Assembly (NCBI RefSeq): GCF_958298935.1
Contig: NC_084936.1
Location: 1,123,501-1,187,500 of the forward strand
Source of the DNA: Phragmites australis
Taxonomy: Eukaryota; Streptophyta; Magnoliopsida; Poales; Poaceae
Direction of reading: 5' to 3'
Length of the DNA stretch: 64,000 bases
Under the pieces are notes generated by a model. The model saw only the letters and a list, made by a program, of their open reading frames with translations, was not told the origin of the DNA and ran no database searches. Positions 20,650 to 31,618 of this stretch are shown in pieces; the first letter of the stretch is position 1, and each line of letters begins with the position of its first letter. A program made the translations under genes and the position numbers.

Positions 20650-22678
20650 GCGCGGGGTTGGAGGCGATCGATTTGGATCCCTCTCGAGCCATTACCTTGC
20701 AAGCACAGCACGGCCGTGTCAGTGGAGATGAATTTGCATGGTCCCCTCGAATCGATCGTGTACGCCTTATCAAAATCGTCCTCCGGACAGTACATCCACT
20801 AGGGCTGCATGAAGAGACCACACACACAAGGGCCGGCGAGAGGTCCTTTGTGTTTGTTGCAAGGGGGAGGGGGCTCAACCTGTCGGCACATACCAAGCTA
20901 GCTAGCTGATCGACCAATCATTCGTCTTGGCACAGCCAAGGACGACCGTCCACGGAGTCGCTTCGCTTGACCAGAAACACCACACGACCTGCCGACGCAG
21001 CGAGCGAGGCGTCACATGCCCCGCCGCATTGGTAACTGAAGAGCAGTTACAATGGTTAATCTAGCCGTTACCTTTTACTTTTACAGACATGAAGAGAAAA
21101 AGATGAGTGGATGTGAAAATAAGTGCTAACGGTTAATTTTTATTTTGTTGATGTTGAGAGAAATCTTAGAGCGTTATCTATTCATCAAGAGATAACTTTA
21201 AGCACGAAGTAGATCTTATTTTAACATCTCTCTTCTATAAGGTATGAAGATTTAGAAACGATAAGAACCGTATAAATTTTAAGAGATACTCCCTCCGTTT
21301 AGAAATAATAGACATATTTTTTAACTTAGTCTTTGAAGTTGAATTTTGATTAAGATTTTCTTACAAAATATATCATTTATAGCTACAAAATCTAAATTTA
21401 TTTTAAATTATAAACTTAACTATTATAATTTATAATTTATTAAATATTAATTAAAATATACAAATTTCTTTTTTAAAAACATATCTATTATTTTAAAATA
21501 AAAGAAATATCTTCTAATAGTTAAAGCCAGTTATACTCTAACAGCTACTCTAACCATTGAAGCCAATGCCAATGTCATTGCCATTGCCAGCAGCAGGAAC
21601 CGAGTGCTAGTAGTATTAAATGGATGGACAGGTGGAGGAGGGCAGCAGCACAAAAGTTTGGGCTGCCTGTACTGCACCGCGCCAAGCAACCGGAGTAAAA
21701 CACAGGGACGCGCGTGATCCGCACTGACTCGACTCGCCCTTATGCTTGGTTTGTTGGCATCACTGCCGACCTGCACGTACGTGACAACTTGGAGCGCCCG
21801 TGCCGTGTGCGTACGTGAACGCATGCAAGTCGCGGGAAAAAAAAATCTATGAAACAGTGCTATATACATTCTAGTATAACACTATCTAAATAACCATCAT
21901 TTATTCTTAATTTAAATCTTAAAACAATGGTGAGATCTATTTAGCACTAATTATATACATTAAGTAATAAATATGCAGAATAATTTTTTATTTAGATGAG
22001 ATTCATTATTTTGAGATTTATATTGAAAATAAATAACGTTACGTGCACATATTTTGTATGTAACGTGGACATACGGTCGTATGCGGGAAGTAGACCCGCG
22101 CGGGAGCGGGTGCGACAGCACGCAATAGTGTGGGCGTGCATGGCAGACGGGTCCACGTAGGAGCGGGTGTGAGAGCGTGCACGCTAGACGGGCCCACGCA
22201 AAGCACTCGGTAGCACATGGGAGCACGGGCGTGGGACGTGAGGCCATGTGAGGATCAGAACGGAACGTAGAAGTCAAAAATACTATAAGTGAAACATATC
22301 CGAGTGAAATAAAAATCACTAGTATTTTTAAGTGTAAAGATTTCCGCACGTCGCTGTTCAGCTCCGGGGAACGCATGGCACGGCTGGCTCGGCCCCGTGA
22401 CCAGCGTACATGCATTTGGCCTGTGGGTGTGGTGGTGCGTCGCGTGGAACGAGGCCGCGGGGACCTACCGACGGACGGACGGACGCGTCGTGGAGCGCGA
22501 GCCAGCCCGACCGACTGACTGCCGCCTTGGCATCGATGGCTGCCTGCAGAGCAGGCACCACTACAATATGTGTGCAGAGTGCAGTGCAGCGGACATATAC
22601 GTACTACTCTTTATAATATTTTATCAGATAACTTTTAATTAAAAATTAGTTTTTAGTTTTTTTATGATATTAAGTTTA
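20650..22678. other. Intergenic DNA upstream of the IQD gene
   Basis: IQD promoter region followed by AT-rich DNA. It includes a Stowaway-like MITE (separate entry). A GC-rich block at 22080-22260 has repeated GGGAGCG, GACGGGCCCACG and GCGGGTGTGAGAGCG words, probably a decayed repeat. No gene is supported. Confidence 0.5.
21289..21510. mobile_element. Stowaway-like MITE (right end decayed)
   Basis: Begins TA|CTCCCTCCGTTT, the classic grass Stowaway terminus. The inner left arm AAATAATAGACATATTTT pairs with AAAACATATCTATTATTTT at about 21475-21497. The expected ACGGAGGGAG at the right end is lost. About 220 bp. Confidence 0.65.
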
Positions 22679-22739
22679 TCTACTACTATTTAAAAAGAAA
22701 CTAATGAATTCGTCCGTCTGCCACAGTCGGACGACTGAA

Positions 22740-23586
22740 CGTATATCATCCATCTGATCCCACTCGCCCACCGCAACATCGCATCTTCGTTCGATCCTTT
22801 GTCCGCCCGAACTGTCGCACGTCCACACGCCCGCTTCCTCAAACAAAATCCCAACGAACCCAGCAGATCCGTTTCCGCATCCTACGCCGCCCCCTCATCC
22901 ACCTCTGCCCTCGCAGGACCGCCGCCACCATGTCGACGAGAAGGCGCCGCTCCAAAGGAGTCCATGATGGCATCGTGCCCGCCTCACTGATACCCAGTGC
23001 AACCTCTTATTCATGCCGTTGTGATGGATCTGTTGAGCCTGGCCGTTGGCTGCTGCCCCGTGGTTGCCTCAAGCACCCCCAAGATCCCAGTCGTCGTCGT
23101 CGCCTCCAGCCCCTCCATGGGGCTGCCTCCTCGAGTGCGTCCATCGGGTTGACAGCAGCAAAGGGTGCAGCGGCGAAGTTGGTGCCCCCCTCCGCAGTGG
23201 TGGCCTCTTCGACCTCACAAGATCTGGGCCACCGTGACCTCCAGGTCGTCCACAACCGCAACTCGCACGACTCCCCTCCCCGCCCACTCGTACGGCTCCC
23301 CTCCCCGCTCGTTCCTATGCCTCCTCCTCGACCAGATCCACGCCGCTTATGCCCACTCCTCGTCTCCTCCATCTCTGCTCCCAAGGCGAGATCTCATCAC
23401 CTCATTCCCAAATCAACCAGAAATGAAGGCCCGAACCCATCGATCGATCCACCTCAAACTCACCACTGAATCCCCTGAATTGGAACCCAAACCCTGCACC
23501 TACCAATTCAAATCTGAACTCGCCATTTCCACTCCCACCACCCCAAACCCGCCGCATTCTCCAGATTCCCACCGAAATCCACCACC
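22740..23586 (+). other. 5' part of Helitron cargo (probable 5' UTR/flank)
   Basis: C-rich sequence that could be the upstream and untranslated region of the captured TORTIFOLIA1-like gene. An open frame at 22930-23469 (MSTRRRRSKGVHDG...) has biased composition and no family I recognise. I regard it as fortuitous or as remnant coding DNA of unknown origin. Confidence 0.35.
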
Positions 23587-24328
23587 ATGGCTACCGCACT
23601 CTCCAAATCCACCCCCAAATCCCACCCGAGGTCGCCCACCACCGCGCAGCCACCACCATCGAACTCGGGCCCCGCCGCTGCATCGGTGGGCGGGGGCATG
23701 GTGCCGACATCAGGGGTCACCAGCGCGACGCCGTCGAAGAACGCTGTGATGGTGGAGCTCAAGCCGCGTGTGCTTGCCACGCTCGTGAAGCTCTCCGACC
23801 GCAAGACACACCACATCGCCGTCGAGGACCTAGACCGCATCATCCGCTCACTGCCGTCCCCGAGCGCTGTGCTCATGCTGCTCAACTCATTGGCCTCTAA
23901 CTCCCAGGGGCTCACCTCCCTGGCTAGGTGCAAGTCATTGCGCCTCCTCGCCACGCTCTGCGCCATGCACTTGGAGGCCGCGGCCCCGCACCTCCACGAC
24001 CTCCGACACCTCTGTGCGTGATGCCTGCCACGACGCTGTAGGCCAGTTCACGGTGGTGTACCTCTGGCTGATGGCCGCTTCCAGTGCTGCCGAGGCGGAT
24101 AATGCGACCGTGACGTTGTTCGTGAAGCCGCTGTTCGAGGTCATGGGGGAGCAGAGCTAGGCAGTTCATGGTGGGGCGGCCGCCTACCTAGAGGTGGAAG
24201 GGGTGGGGCATGGGCCCGGTGTCATCGGGATGTTTGGGAAGCTTGGTCCTAATGTGTGCAAGTTGCTCGGCGGGTAGGGCATGCAAGCGAAGGGGCAACT
24301 GCTCGGCATCATTGGAAGCTTGGCCCAG
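23587..24328 (+). pseudogene. Captured first exon of a TORTIFOLIA1/SPIRAL2-like gene
   Basis: TORTIFOLIA1/SPIRAL2 proteins bind microtubules through N-terminal TOG/HEAT repeats. The copy starts MATALSKSTPKSHPRSPT. It then shows the conserved ELKPRVLATLVKLSDRKTHHIAVEDLDRIIRSLP and LLNSLASNSQG text, and is open to a stop at 24019-24021. The family sequence resumes in another frame (ATVTLFVKPLFEVMGEQS, IGMFGKLGPNVCKLLGG, QLLGIIGSLAQ), with TAG at 24158-24160 and 24275-24277. It ends at a splice-donor-like CCCAG|GTGGGG (24328/24329), where the intact gene has an intron. Frameshifts and deletions near 24000 make it a pseudogene. Later exons are absent. Confidence 0.82.
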
Positions 24329-25828
24329 GTGGGGGATCCCTTTGTAAATTTGTGTTCTCCATGCTAGGTGTTTGATGAATTGGCACAAGGAATACCAGGT
24401 GATAGAAAGGTTTTGTAGCTATCTATTTTTATGGACTTTTGATTGTTTAGTCTTAAGGGAGGAGTCGTACCATAAACTGTGGGCATGGCTTATTTTGAAG
24501 TAAATGCTGCTCGAAGCTGTTACTTTTATCATAATAGTTGGTTTGATTGCATCCTGTGCATCTCACTTGCAACTTTAGGGATGAAAATTCTGGTAGGGTT
24601 TTTGTCTGCAGGGAGCACGTAAATTGTTTAGTGAGTCACGCCGCAAGTATCGTACTATGAATGTTATCCTAGACTCTGGGTAGGGCTTCCAGTGGATTCA
24701 CTTCTGCTTGGCACTAATGCAGCTGTAGTTAGTTTGTTCATAACAGCCCATTTCGATTGTGGCTTGTGTATCTCTCTAAAATGTTTAGGGATGGAGACAG
24801 TTGGAGCTGAAGGTTTTCGATCTCAATTATCATTGAGAGGCTGCGACATGGGTTGGAATGGAAGCACTGTGATCGCAATGTGGTTCCTTCTGATAGAGTG
24901 AGTGTGGGAAATCTAGCACTTGATGTCCTGCCACAGATCATAGAAGAGTAATTGCTGTTTGTTTTGAGGAACAATGGGAGGTGTCATGCCGCTGTGATTT
25001 CACAATTCTGTTAAAGCATGTTTGTTGAAATGTTTGCTAAGCATGTTCTTTCATAATTCTGTTAGATCAATCTTTTCCACTAATTCTCGATGTTCTTTCG
25101 CAATTCTGTTAGATCAATCTTTTCCACTAATTCTCGTTAACAAATTTCAGCGACCCTCCAACAGAACAGTGATTTGGGCAAAAAAACATTTAAACTTATT
25201 TTGTGAACGGAGGAGCTGCAAGGATATGCGAATGTGAACTTTCATAATGCCTCTTGACTGAGTTCTTTACTTAGCATGCTCCCAATTGATTTTCAGGCCA
25301 GTAGGTGCATTGCATGGTTGATCCATTGCCCAAAGGTAGATTGGAACTTGGATGTTCCTGATCTCTATATTTTCATTATGTGTATGTGTTCTTGGAAAAA
25401 AAAAATTAGTTGGGCTAATAGTACATATTACCTGAAATACTTATGATATGAGTTTACTGATTACTTAAAGGAAGTTTCTACTGTAAGCTTAAGTGATTTG
25501 ATTTCGTACACATAAATTGGATGGATAAATTATTACATAAAATCTTTTAGTAATTCCAGCATGCATATTTATTTTAGGAGAAAAAGATAGAAGACTTTTT
25601 ATGCGAATGATCTGTTGTAAACGGATCCGATGTATTCCTTTTTCCTACAGATACTGCAGTACATGCATGCCGATGGATTGATGATCAATGATACAAAATG
25701 AGCAATGTGGAGAAACCGGATGGCAATTTTTTTTTCCATTGGTGATTTAATCTGAAACATTGAAGCAGAATGGCTCAGTGTACTGTTGTAGCTATGATTA
25801 CTTGTGAAGAATGATTGTGTTATTTCAG
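24329..25828 (+). other. Noncoding middle of the Helitron
   Basis: Intron-like AT-rich DNA between the two captured gene pieces. Some short segments have intron-exon-like borders (for example TTTGTCTGCAG near 24610), but I see no recognisable coding exon. It includes a 47-bp tandem duplication at 25044-25137. Confidence 0.5.
25044..25137. repeat. 47-bp tandem duplication
   Basis: TGTTCTTTC(A/G)(T/C)AATTCTG followed by TTAGATCAATCTTTTCC is present twice in a row, at 25044 and 25091, with very few differences, so it is a fairly young event inside the Helitron. Confidence 0.85.
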
Positions 25829-26500
25829 GTTATGTTGTGGAGGGCACTCTGGCAAAGACCGGATCAACGAGCCAAGAGAAGTGATCCTAACTAACGGACT
25901 CACTGCTCCTCTTCATATGCAGGTCCACTATATCTCCTTTTCTGCTCATGCTGATTTCCCTCAGACAAGCATCTTTTTGGATGAACTTCGGCCACCCAAC
26001 ATTATTCTTGTACATGGAGAAGCAAATGAGATGTCAAGGCTGAAACAGAAACTTATTTCTCAGTTTGATGGAACAAATACAAAAATTGTTTCTCCCAAGA
26101 ATTGCCAATCAATAGAGATGTATTTCAGCTCAGAGAAAATGGCCAAAACTATTGGCAGATTGGCAGAGGAGGTACCAGAAGTTGGAGAGTCTGTTAGTGG
26201 CTTACTTGTGAAGAAGGGTTTCACATATCAGATTATGGCTCATGAGGATCTCCGAGTGTACACAGTTATCTACCGCTAACATTACTCAACGCATTGCTGT
26301 CCCATATTCTGGTTCTTTTGAAGTCATAAGGTACAGACTGAAGCAAATATATGAGAGTGTGGAGCCACCAACGGAAGAATCTGATGTTCCAGCATTGATT
26401 GTGCATGAAAGAGTGACAGTTTGCTAAGATTCAAAAAGCTATGTTACACTGCAGTGGTCATCTGATTGCACTGATTCTCTGCTGTTTGCATTCTAGATAG
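25829..26500 (+). pseudogene. CPSF73-I: Captured 3' part of a CPSF73-I gene
   Basis: CPSF73-I is the metallo-beta-lactamase/beta-CASP endonuclease that cuts pre-mRNA at the poly(A) site. After an acceptor (TTATTTCAG|G) the copy encodes YVVEGTLAK. A one-base shift near 25860 follows, then EPREVILTNGLTAPLHMQV, YISFSAHADFPQTS (the conserved SAHAD of the beta-CASP part), RPPNIILVHGEANEMSRLKQ and the C-terminal region. A 2-base loss near 26257 shifts the frame again (ANITQRIAVPYSGSFEVIRY), and TAA follows VHERVTVC at 26425-26427. The N-terminal catalytic half is absent. It is decayed and non-functional. Confidence 0.9.
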
Positions 26501-26654
26501 CCCACTAGGCTTTAGTTTATACATATCGATTGTTCGGTATCTGAAAGTTACAATGGATGGCAAAGAGGTATATTGATGTATTTTCAGTAATGTTGTACCG
26601 CATATTTACACATTGATACGTAATCTACAATTCTTTTTTCTGTCTTTGGTGCAG

Positions 26655-26798
26655 TTTGAGAATATTGCATTCTTCTACACTGTTATGCTTGTTTACTCTG
26701 CATCATTGACTGCAGCAGTTGCTGTCTATGATTTGAGGGACCACCTTCACTTGTTTCTCCATGCCTCTATGGATGAACACAAGATATTTTATGATTGA
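26655..26798 (+). other. Possible third captured exon
   Basis: After an acceptor-like TCTTTGGTGCAG an open frame reads FENIAFFYTVMLVYSASL...KIFYD to a stop at 26796-26798. I do not recognise the family. It may be a hydrophobic exon of a third gene, or UTR/intron sequence open by chance. Confidence 0.3.
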
Positions 26799-26861
26799 TT
26801 TCGATGAAACTCACATATAATCTCACCATGACATGTGCTATAGCGTGAAAATATTGTGGCT

Positions 26862-26890
26862 CCTGTTGCAACGCACAGGCACGTAACTAG
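26862..26890 (+). other. Helitron 3' hairpin and CTAG terminus
   Basis: CCTGT/ACAGG stem around TGCAACGC, then a short spacer and CTAG, directly followed by T. The GTTGCAACGCAC core is typical of grass Helitron 3' ends. Confidence 0.78.
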
Positions 26891-27846
26891 TTTAGTTATA
26901 AAACACATAAAATTAGAAAAAGAGATAATAATTATATTAGTAGAAGAAAAACCAACTTATACCTAAATTCGTTTTCGAATTGTATATATGTATTGGTTCA
27001 ATTCGTATATATTTTAATCAAATGTGAAAATTGTGCGTTAATGTAGTCAGTCTAATTAAAATCAGAATATATTTACTTTGCTTGCGTGTTGTGCCATATC
27101 TGCTGTCTGCTTGATGCGATGATCTTAAACTACACGGTGCTTCTTAATTTATTATCATAGTAAGTTTGATTTTTTTTATTTTTATTATGAATTTAAGCTA
27201 TTGACTAATTGTATTTTATATAGACTCTTTATTTAGGTATTTGATTTTTCTAATAATTTGTTTTTTTCTAAGATTATATTTGGTATGGATTTTTCTTTTT
27301 TCTATTTCAACCTAATTTCAATTATTATTAATTTTATTTTATTTGGAATTTTTATTTTGCTTCCCAAAATGTATGGAAATCGAACTGCTAATTTTCTATA
27401 ATTTTTTAATTCTAAAATTAGCTATTTATTAATCATATTTGATGTAGATTCTTTGATTTAATCTAGACTGTTAGATATTCATAATAATAAGTGGTTTAGA
27501 TTCTTTTTTATTAATGTGATAGTTTTGTGACGTTAAGAACGAACATGGTAGTTCCTTTTAATATTTAAATAATAATATAATATATGTCCCTCACTGTTGC
27601 ATTGCTGTATGAATCAACAATGCATCCATGCCATGGTTCTGGCTATCCAATAACATACTTCTCGTATTGTTAAATCATCGTTTTTTTCTTTCCTTATCAC
27701 CAGGTATCCTCAAGTTATCTGTATGGTTCATTCTATTATCGCTAGTACTAGTAGGAGTATAAGATTTGACTTCACTCGTTGAAATGGACAAATGGTGATG
27801 TGGTGCGTTGCGTCGTGCGAAGCGCTCGGGCAGGGACACACACGAC
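26891..27846. other. AT-rich intergenic DNA
   Basis: Low-complexity, T-rich DNA with no supported ORF. A few short direct repeats (TTTTATTTTATT, TTATTAATTTT) are present. Confidence 0.5.
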
Positions 27847-27854
27847 CACACGCA

Positions 27855-28330
27855 GCTAGGGCTGTATAAAAAAAAAACTTGAAGCCTATGAGCAATTTGA
27901 GTTCCACTCGTTATAGACTCTATCTTAAAACGAGCCAGATCAAGACTCCAGAGCCTCACGAGTTAAAACCTGATAAGGCTCGATAAAGATCTAGTTAATA
28001 AATATTACAATTTTTATTTAAATATATCATCATATCAAGTCTATATAACTTTAATTTTTCTTATATATCTCTAAAATCAAGTAAATGTTGTAAGGATCGG
28101 AAGAGAAAGACCATCCTCGAACCCATCTAAATAATCACATTACAATAAACAACCAAAACGACAAAACATACTCAAAATTTCTCCTATTATCGAGCTTAAA
28201 CAAGTTAAACTCAAGCCGAGCTCAAATCTGTCCCTCAGCTCCATCGGCTCATTTAAGCTCGACTGGATCTTTTTATCATGCTCGAGCCTAACAAACAAGC
28301 TCACTGAGCTCGGCTTGTTTGACAGTCCTG
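27855..28330. mobile_element. hAT-like MITE, copy A (476 bp)
   Basis: Begins TAGGGCTGTATAAAA and ends TTTGACAGTCCTG, inverted ends of about 9 bp. It is flanked by CACGCAGC (27847-27854) and TACGCAGC (28331-28338), an 8-bp target duplication matching 7 of 8. Subterminal GAGCTCGAGC/GCTCGGCTTG-type words, rich in GAGCTC, are typical of this plant hAT family. No transposase. Confidence 0.72.
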
Positions 28331-28338
28331 TACGCAGC

Positions 28339-29968
28339 GCGGCAGGATACATTGGCGACGCATGCAACCCCCGTGGCACGCAGGCTTGGTCGCGGGGACC
28401 GGGCCACGCAGTCACTGTTTAATATCTCGCTCTCCCATGCAGCTGCTTAATCTGCCGGTCAAATCCCCGGTCAAACCTAACGCTTTGTTTCTCTCTCCTC
28501 ATCGCTTTCTGATCCTGATTCTGCAGCAGAAAACGTTAATCGAGCAAAGGCCAGGGTCAGGTGCGCCTTTGTTTTAGCAGGGAAGGGATCTGCAGCCGAT
28601 TGGCGATGCGACTGTGCGAGTGTGACCTGCACGCACTGCACGGCACAGGTTAGTTGCAGCGCAGCGATGGCGTGATGTGACCGTGCCACTGCATACATAC
28701 ATACCTGCCTGCGTGCGTGCGTGCGTGCCTCGCTCCATCGCGCCCCCGCTGCCTTCGTCGCCCGATGCTTGCTTTCTCCCAGTTATTCACGGGCACTCCG
28801 TGCTCTTCTTTATTCTGCATTTCCCTTCTCCATCTATCTGCACATGCACTGTTTCTGTCTCTTCTTCTTCTCTCTCCCTGTTTTTTAAAAGCTTCCGTGT
28901 TTGCCCATGGAGATCGTATCTCAATTCCGAGAAAGGCCAACACAGGAATCATGCAGTTCTTCAGTTGTCCTATATCAATTACAGTGTGCTGAGCTAGTAG
29001 TGAGCTGTGTACTGGTTCCTAATTTATTTTTTGGCCGCCTGAATCGTGCAAAAAAGGCACATTTGTTTAAAAATATCAAAGATTCATTCAAAAAGAGCAC
29101 GACGTGATGATATCTCGTCTCAGGTTCTGAAAGTGCTAACCGGTGGGCATCTGACATCGTGTTGTGAGAGTGTTAAGTGTATTCACAGCTCTTATTTTAG
29201 CTACTGCATTTCCTTTCTCTTCACCTCCTCGAGGTTTGAAATAGCATAAACCATCAAGCACAGATCATATCCCCTGATCCTTTCTCCGTTCTTTCCTTCG
29301 TCTCAATTTACATCACACACTTTATTCCCTGTGCACGTACACACCAGCGCCTTTGAATGGTTTGTATTCTGCTGCACAACACAAAGCAATATTTTTTTTG
29401 AGAGAGATAATGACAAATGTGGACAAATTGAATTTCAGAGAAGCAGGATGTGTGGATGTGAACACATGCGATTTTCAATCCGTACCATTGGCAAGGAATA
29501 CTACGAAGATATCTGCACAACTACAGTCATTTGGCCAGATGAATCTTTTGCCATGAGCATTTCAGTGCAGCATGGATCTTAACCCTCTTGCGTAGTGGAA
29601 TTTGCTTTTTTGCTACTGAGGAAGTGGTAATGGCTCATTTGCCACCTTATTCCATATGTATAGACTTACCATCTTCAGTAAAAATTGTTACTTTTTTAAG
29701 TAACAACTAAGTAATTATCTTCTTGCGTAAAGACTCAACTGTGAATCGGTTGATCAGATTGACTTCTGATTGTCTGGCCTAGAAGAACCTGCAAAACAAC
29801 CACAGGAGCTGCAGTCAGGTAAGGGTGGGAAGCCAATGTCGGATGCGTAGGGGCGGGAACGAGGTCTCCAGGAGCAAGGGGACGGAGGGCAGTGATGGTC
29901 GGGGCGCTGCGGCGCTCCGGCGAACCACATCAGGGGGCATCGGAGGCGTTTCTCGCGCCGGACGGTGT
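28339..29968. other. Intergenic DNA
   Basis: Partly GC-rich (28340-28760, with a CATA/GTGC microsatellite at 28690-28730), otherwise mixed. A small frame at 29353-29556 (AQHKAIFFLREIMTNVDKLN...) has balanced composition and might be a gene fragment, but I cannot place it. Nothing else is supported. Confidence 0.45.
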
Positions 29969-29977
29969 TCGAAATAA

Positions 29978-30709
29978 GAGAAAATCTACGATTTGCCATC
30001 GAATAACTACTGATTCTATAATTCGTCATCGAATAAATTCTGTTTACTTCTATACCATCAAATAAATATTTCAGTTCCTCATCGGCTTCCGATACTGCCA
30101 TCCGTTATACTGTTCATGAACAGTACCGAGAATAAAAAAAGTCAATTTTTTTTCAATTTTTGTGCACGCTCTATAATTCATAATCAACCCATTTTAACTG
30201 TATTCACCTAAAAATACTGTGTAAAATTCAAACTAAAAATTCTCAAAATAAACTACTTTTGTAATACTGTGCATTACAAAGAACTAATTTTTTTTCACCG
30301 CGGGAGATAATTTTAGAAATTATTACATCACATTAGAGGAATATTAGTAAATTTTCTCAGATTTTTTGTAAATTTTTATGAGGCTTAAAAATTGCAAGAA
30401 GTTACAAAAGTAGTACATTTTGAAGAATTTTAGTTTGAATTGTATACAGTATTTTTAGGTGAATATAGTTAAAACGGGTTGATTATGAATTATAGAGCGT
30501 GCACAAAAATCGACATATTTTTTGTGACTTTTTTTATTCTCGGGGGTACTGTTCATACTGTTTATGAACAGTACAGCGGAGGGTAGTATCGGAAGCAGAT
30601 AGCATATAAGAATTGAAATATTTATTCGATGGTATAGAAGTAAACAGAATTTATTCGATAACGGATTATAGAATCAGTAGTTATTCGATGGTAAATCGTA
30701 AATTTGCCC
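29978..30709. mobile_element. Foldback (MULE-like) element, 732 bp
   Basis: The left arm (GAGAAAATCTACGATTTGCCATCGAATAA...) pairs with the right arm (TTATTCGATGGTAAATCGTAAATTTGCCC). The whole element is close to one long inverted repeat. It is flanked by TCGAAATAA (29969-29977) and TTGAAATAA (30710-30718), a 9-bp target duplication with one mismatch, as for Mutator-like elements. GTACTGTTCATGAACAGTAC-type palindromes sit inside. No ORF of note. Confidence 0.78.
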
Positions 30710-31186
30710 TTGAAATAACGACCGGGGTGTTCGTTATTTCAAATACCGACCAACTCAAGCCCAAGATTTCTATTTTTAGTTTCCCCCACTACAGTCATGT
30801 TTGATCTTGAAATTTTGTACGATGATTCTCCATTGTATTACCCACCTCTGTGGTTTTTCTCGGATTTTACTGTCACGATTCGATTGAGAAACGAAGGGAA
30901 AAATGAGGCCAGGGGTGGCAGATGAGGACTACTCTCTTCCCCGTTCCTCTGCATACACCCAACGAGACAAGAAAGCTAGGCGCCGGTGATCGCCGGCGCC
31001 GGCAGGCTCTACGGATAGAAGAGACAAGAGACACCTAGAGCAGTAGAGCTGCTGCTGTTGCTGTCTTGCTGATGCCGCTGGCCTTCACTGATTCTCTGAG
31101 AGAAGCAGTCCAGAACAGCGACGGAGTTGGACCGGGTCTGTAGCAACCGATCGAGGTTTCAGATTCAGCTAGTTGCTCGTCAGGAT

Positions 31187-31618
31187 ATGAAGAAGCTACG
31201 TTATGCCCAGCCAGTGTCCATTCCAAAGGACAAATGCTTGGTTTTTTTTGGGTCAACGGAGGTGTCTCGTCTCGATTACAAGGAAGGCCCAACCCCAAGA
31301 GTACAGAGAGTTGCAAAGAAAATCAGACGTCAGGTAAGTTCAGAGCTATTCTTCAGTTGTGATGGCAAGTAGCATGCTCTATGCATTGCTCGAAGGAGAA
31401 CAACCCGTTTGAAAAAAAGAGAATGGAGGACCAGGGAGTTTGGTTTTGTTTGATGAAAGTAGGCAATCTAGGTGAAGCTTGATTTTTGTTGTGACAATCT
31501 TCAGCTTGGCCACGGAGAGATCGATGAATATGTTGATCCTATTGAAGGATACTGGGCGATGAATATGCTCAGTGCTCGTCTGTACGAATCCATAAAAACC
31601 ACGAGGAAATCTGATTAG
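31187..31618 (+). CDS. Possible small two-exon gene, unknown product
   Basis: Exon 1 (31187-31333) starts at ATGAAGAAGCTACG and encodes MKKLRYAQPVSIPKDKCLV...VAKKIRRQ. It ends at a perfect donor CAG|GTAAGT. Exon 2 (31505-31618) follows CAATCTTCAG and encodes LGHGEIDEYVDPIEGYW...TTRKSD then stop, keeping phase 0. The product would be 86 residues with balanced composition. I do not recognise the family. It could equally be the end of a larger gene or a gene fragment carried by an unseen element; the upstream frame is open only from about 31100. Confidence 0.3.

Larger units (their letters stand above)
22679..26890 (+). mobile_element. Helitron carrying captured gene fragments (4.2 kb)
   Basis: The 5' end TCTACTACTATTTAAAA follows a host A (22678). 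The 3' end is a short hairpin CCTGTTGCAACGCACAGG, then CACGTAACTAG (CTAG at 26887-26890), followed by host T. Both ends fit grass Helitron termini (5' TC, 3' CTRR with upstream hairpin, insertion between A and T, no target duplication). It has no Rep/helicase ORF, so it is non-autonomous. Inside are fragments of at least two unrelated nuclear genes in the same orientation with retained introns, as typical for Helitron gene capture. Confidence 0.78.

Noticed and set aside
22930..23469. 179-codon frame upstream of the TORTIFOLIA1-like exon
   Set aside because: Biased Pro/Ser/Arg composition, no recognisable domain, and in the position expected for a 5' UTR. Not strong enough to call a gene.
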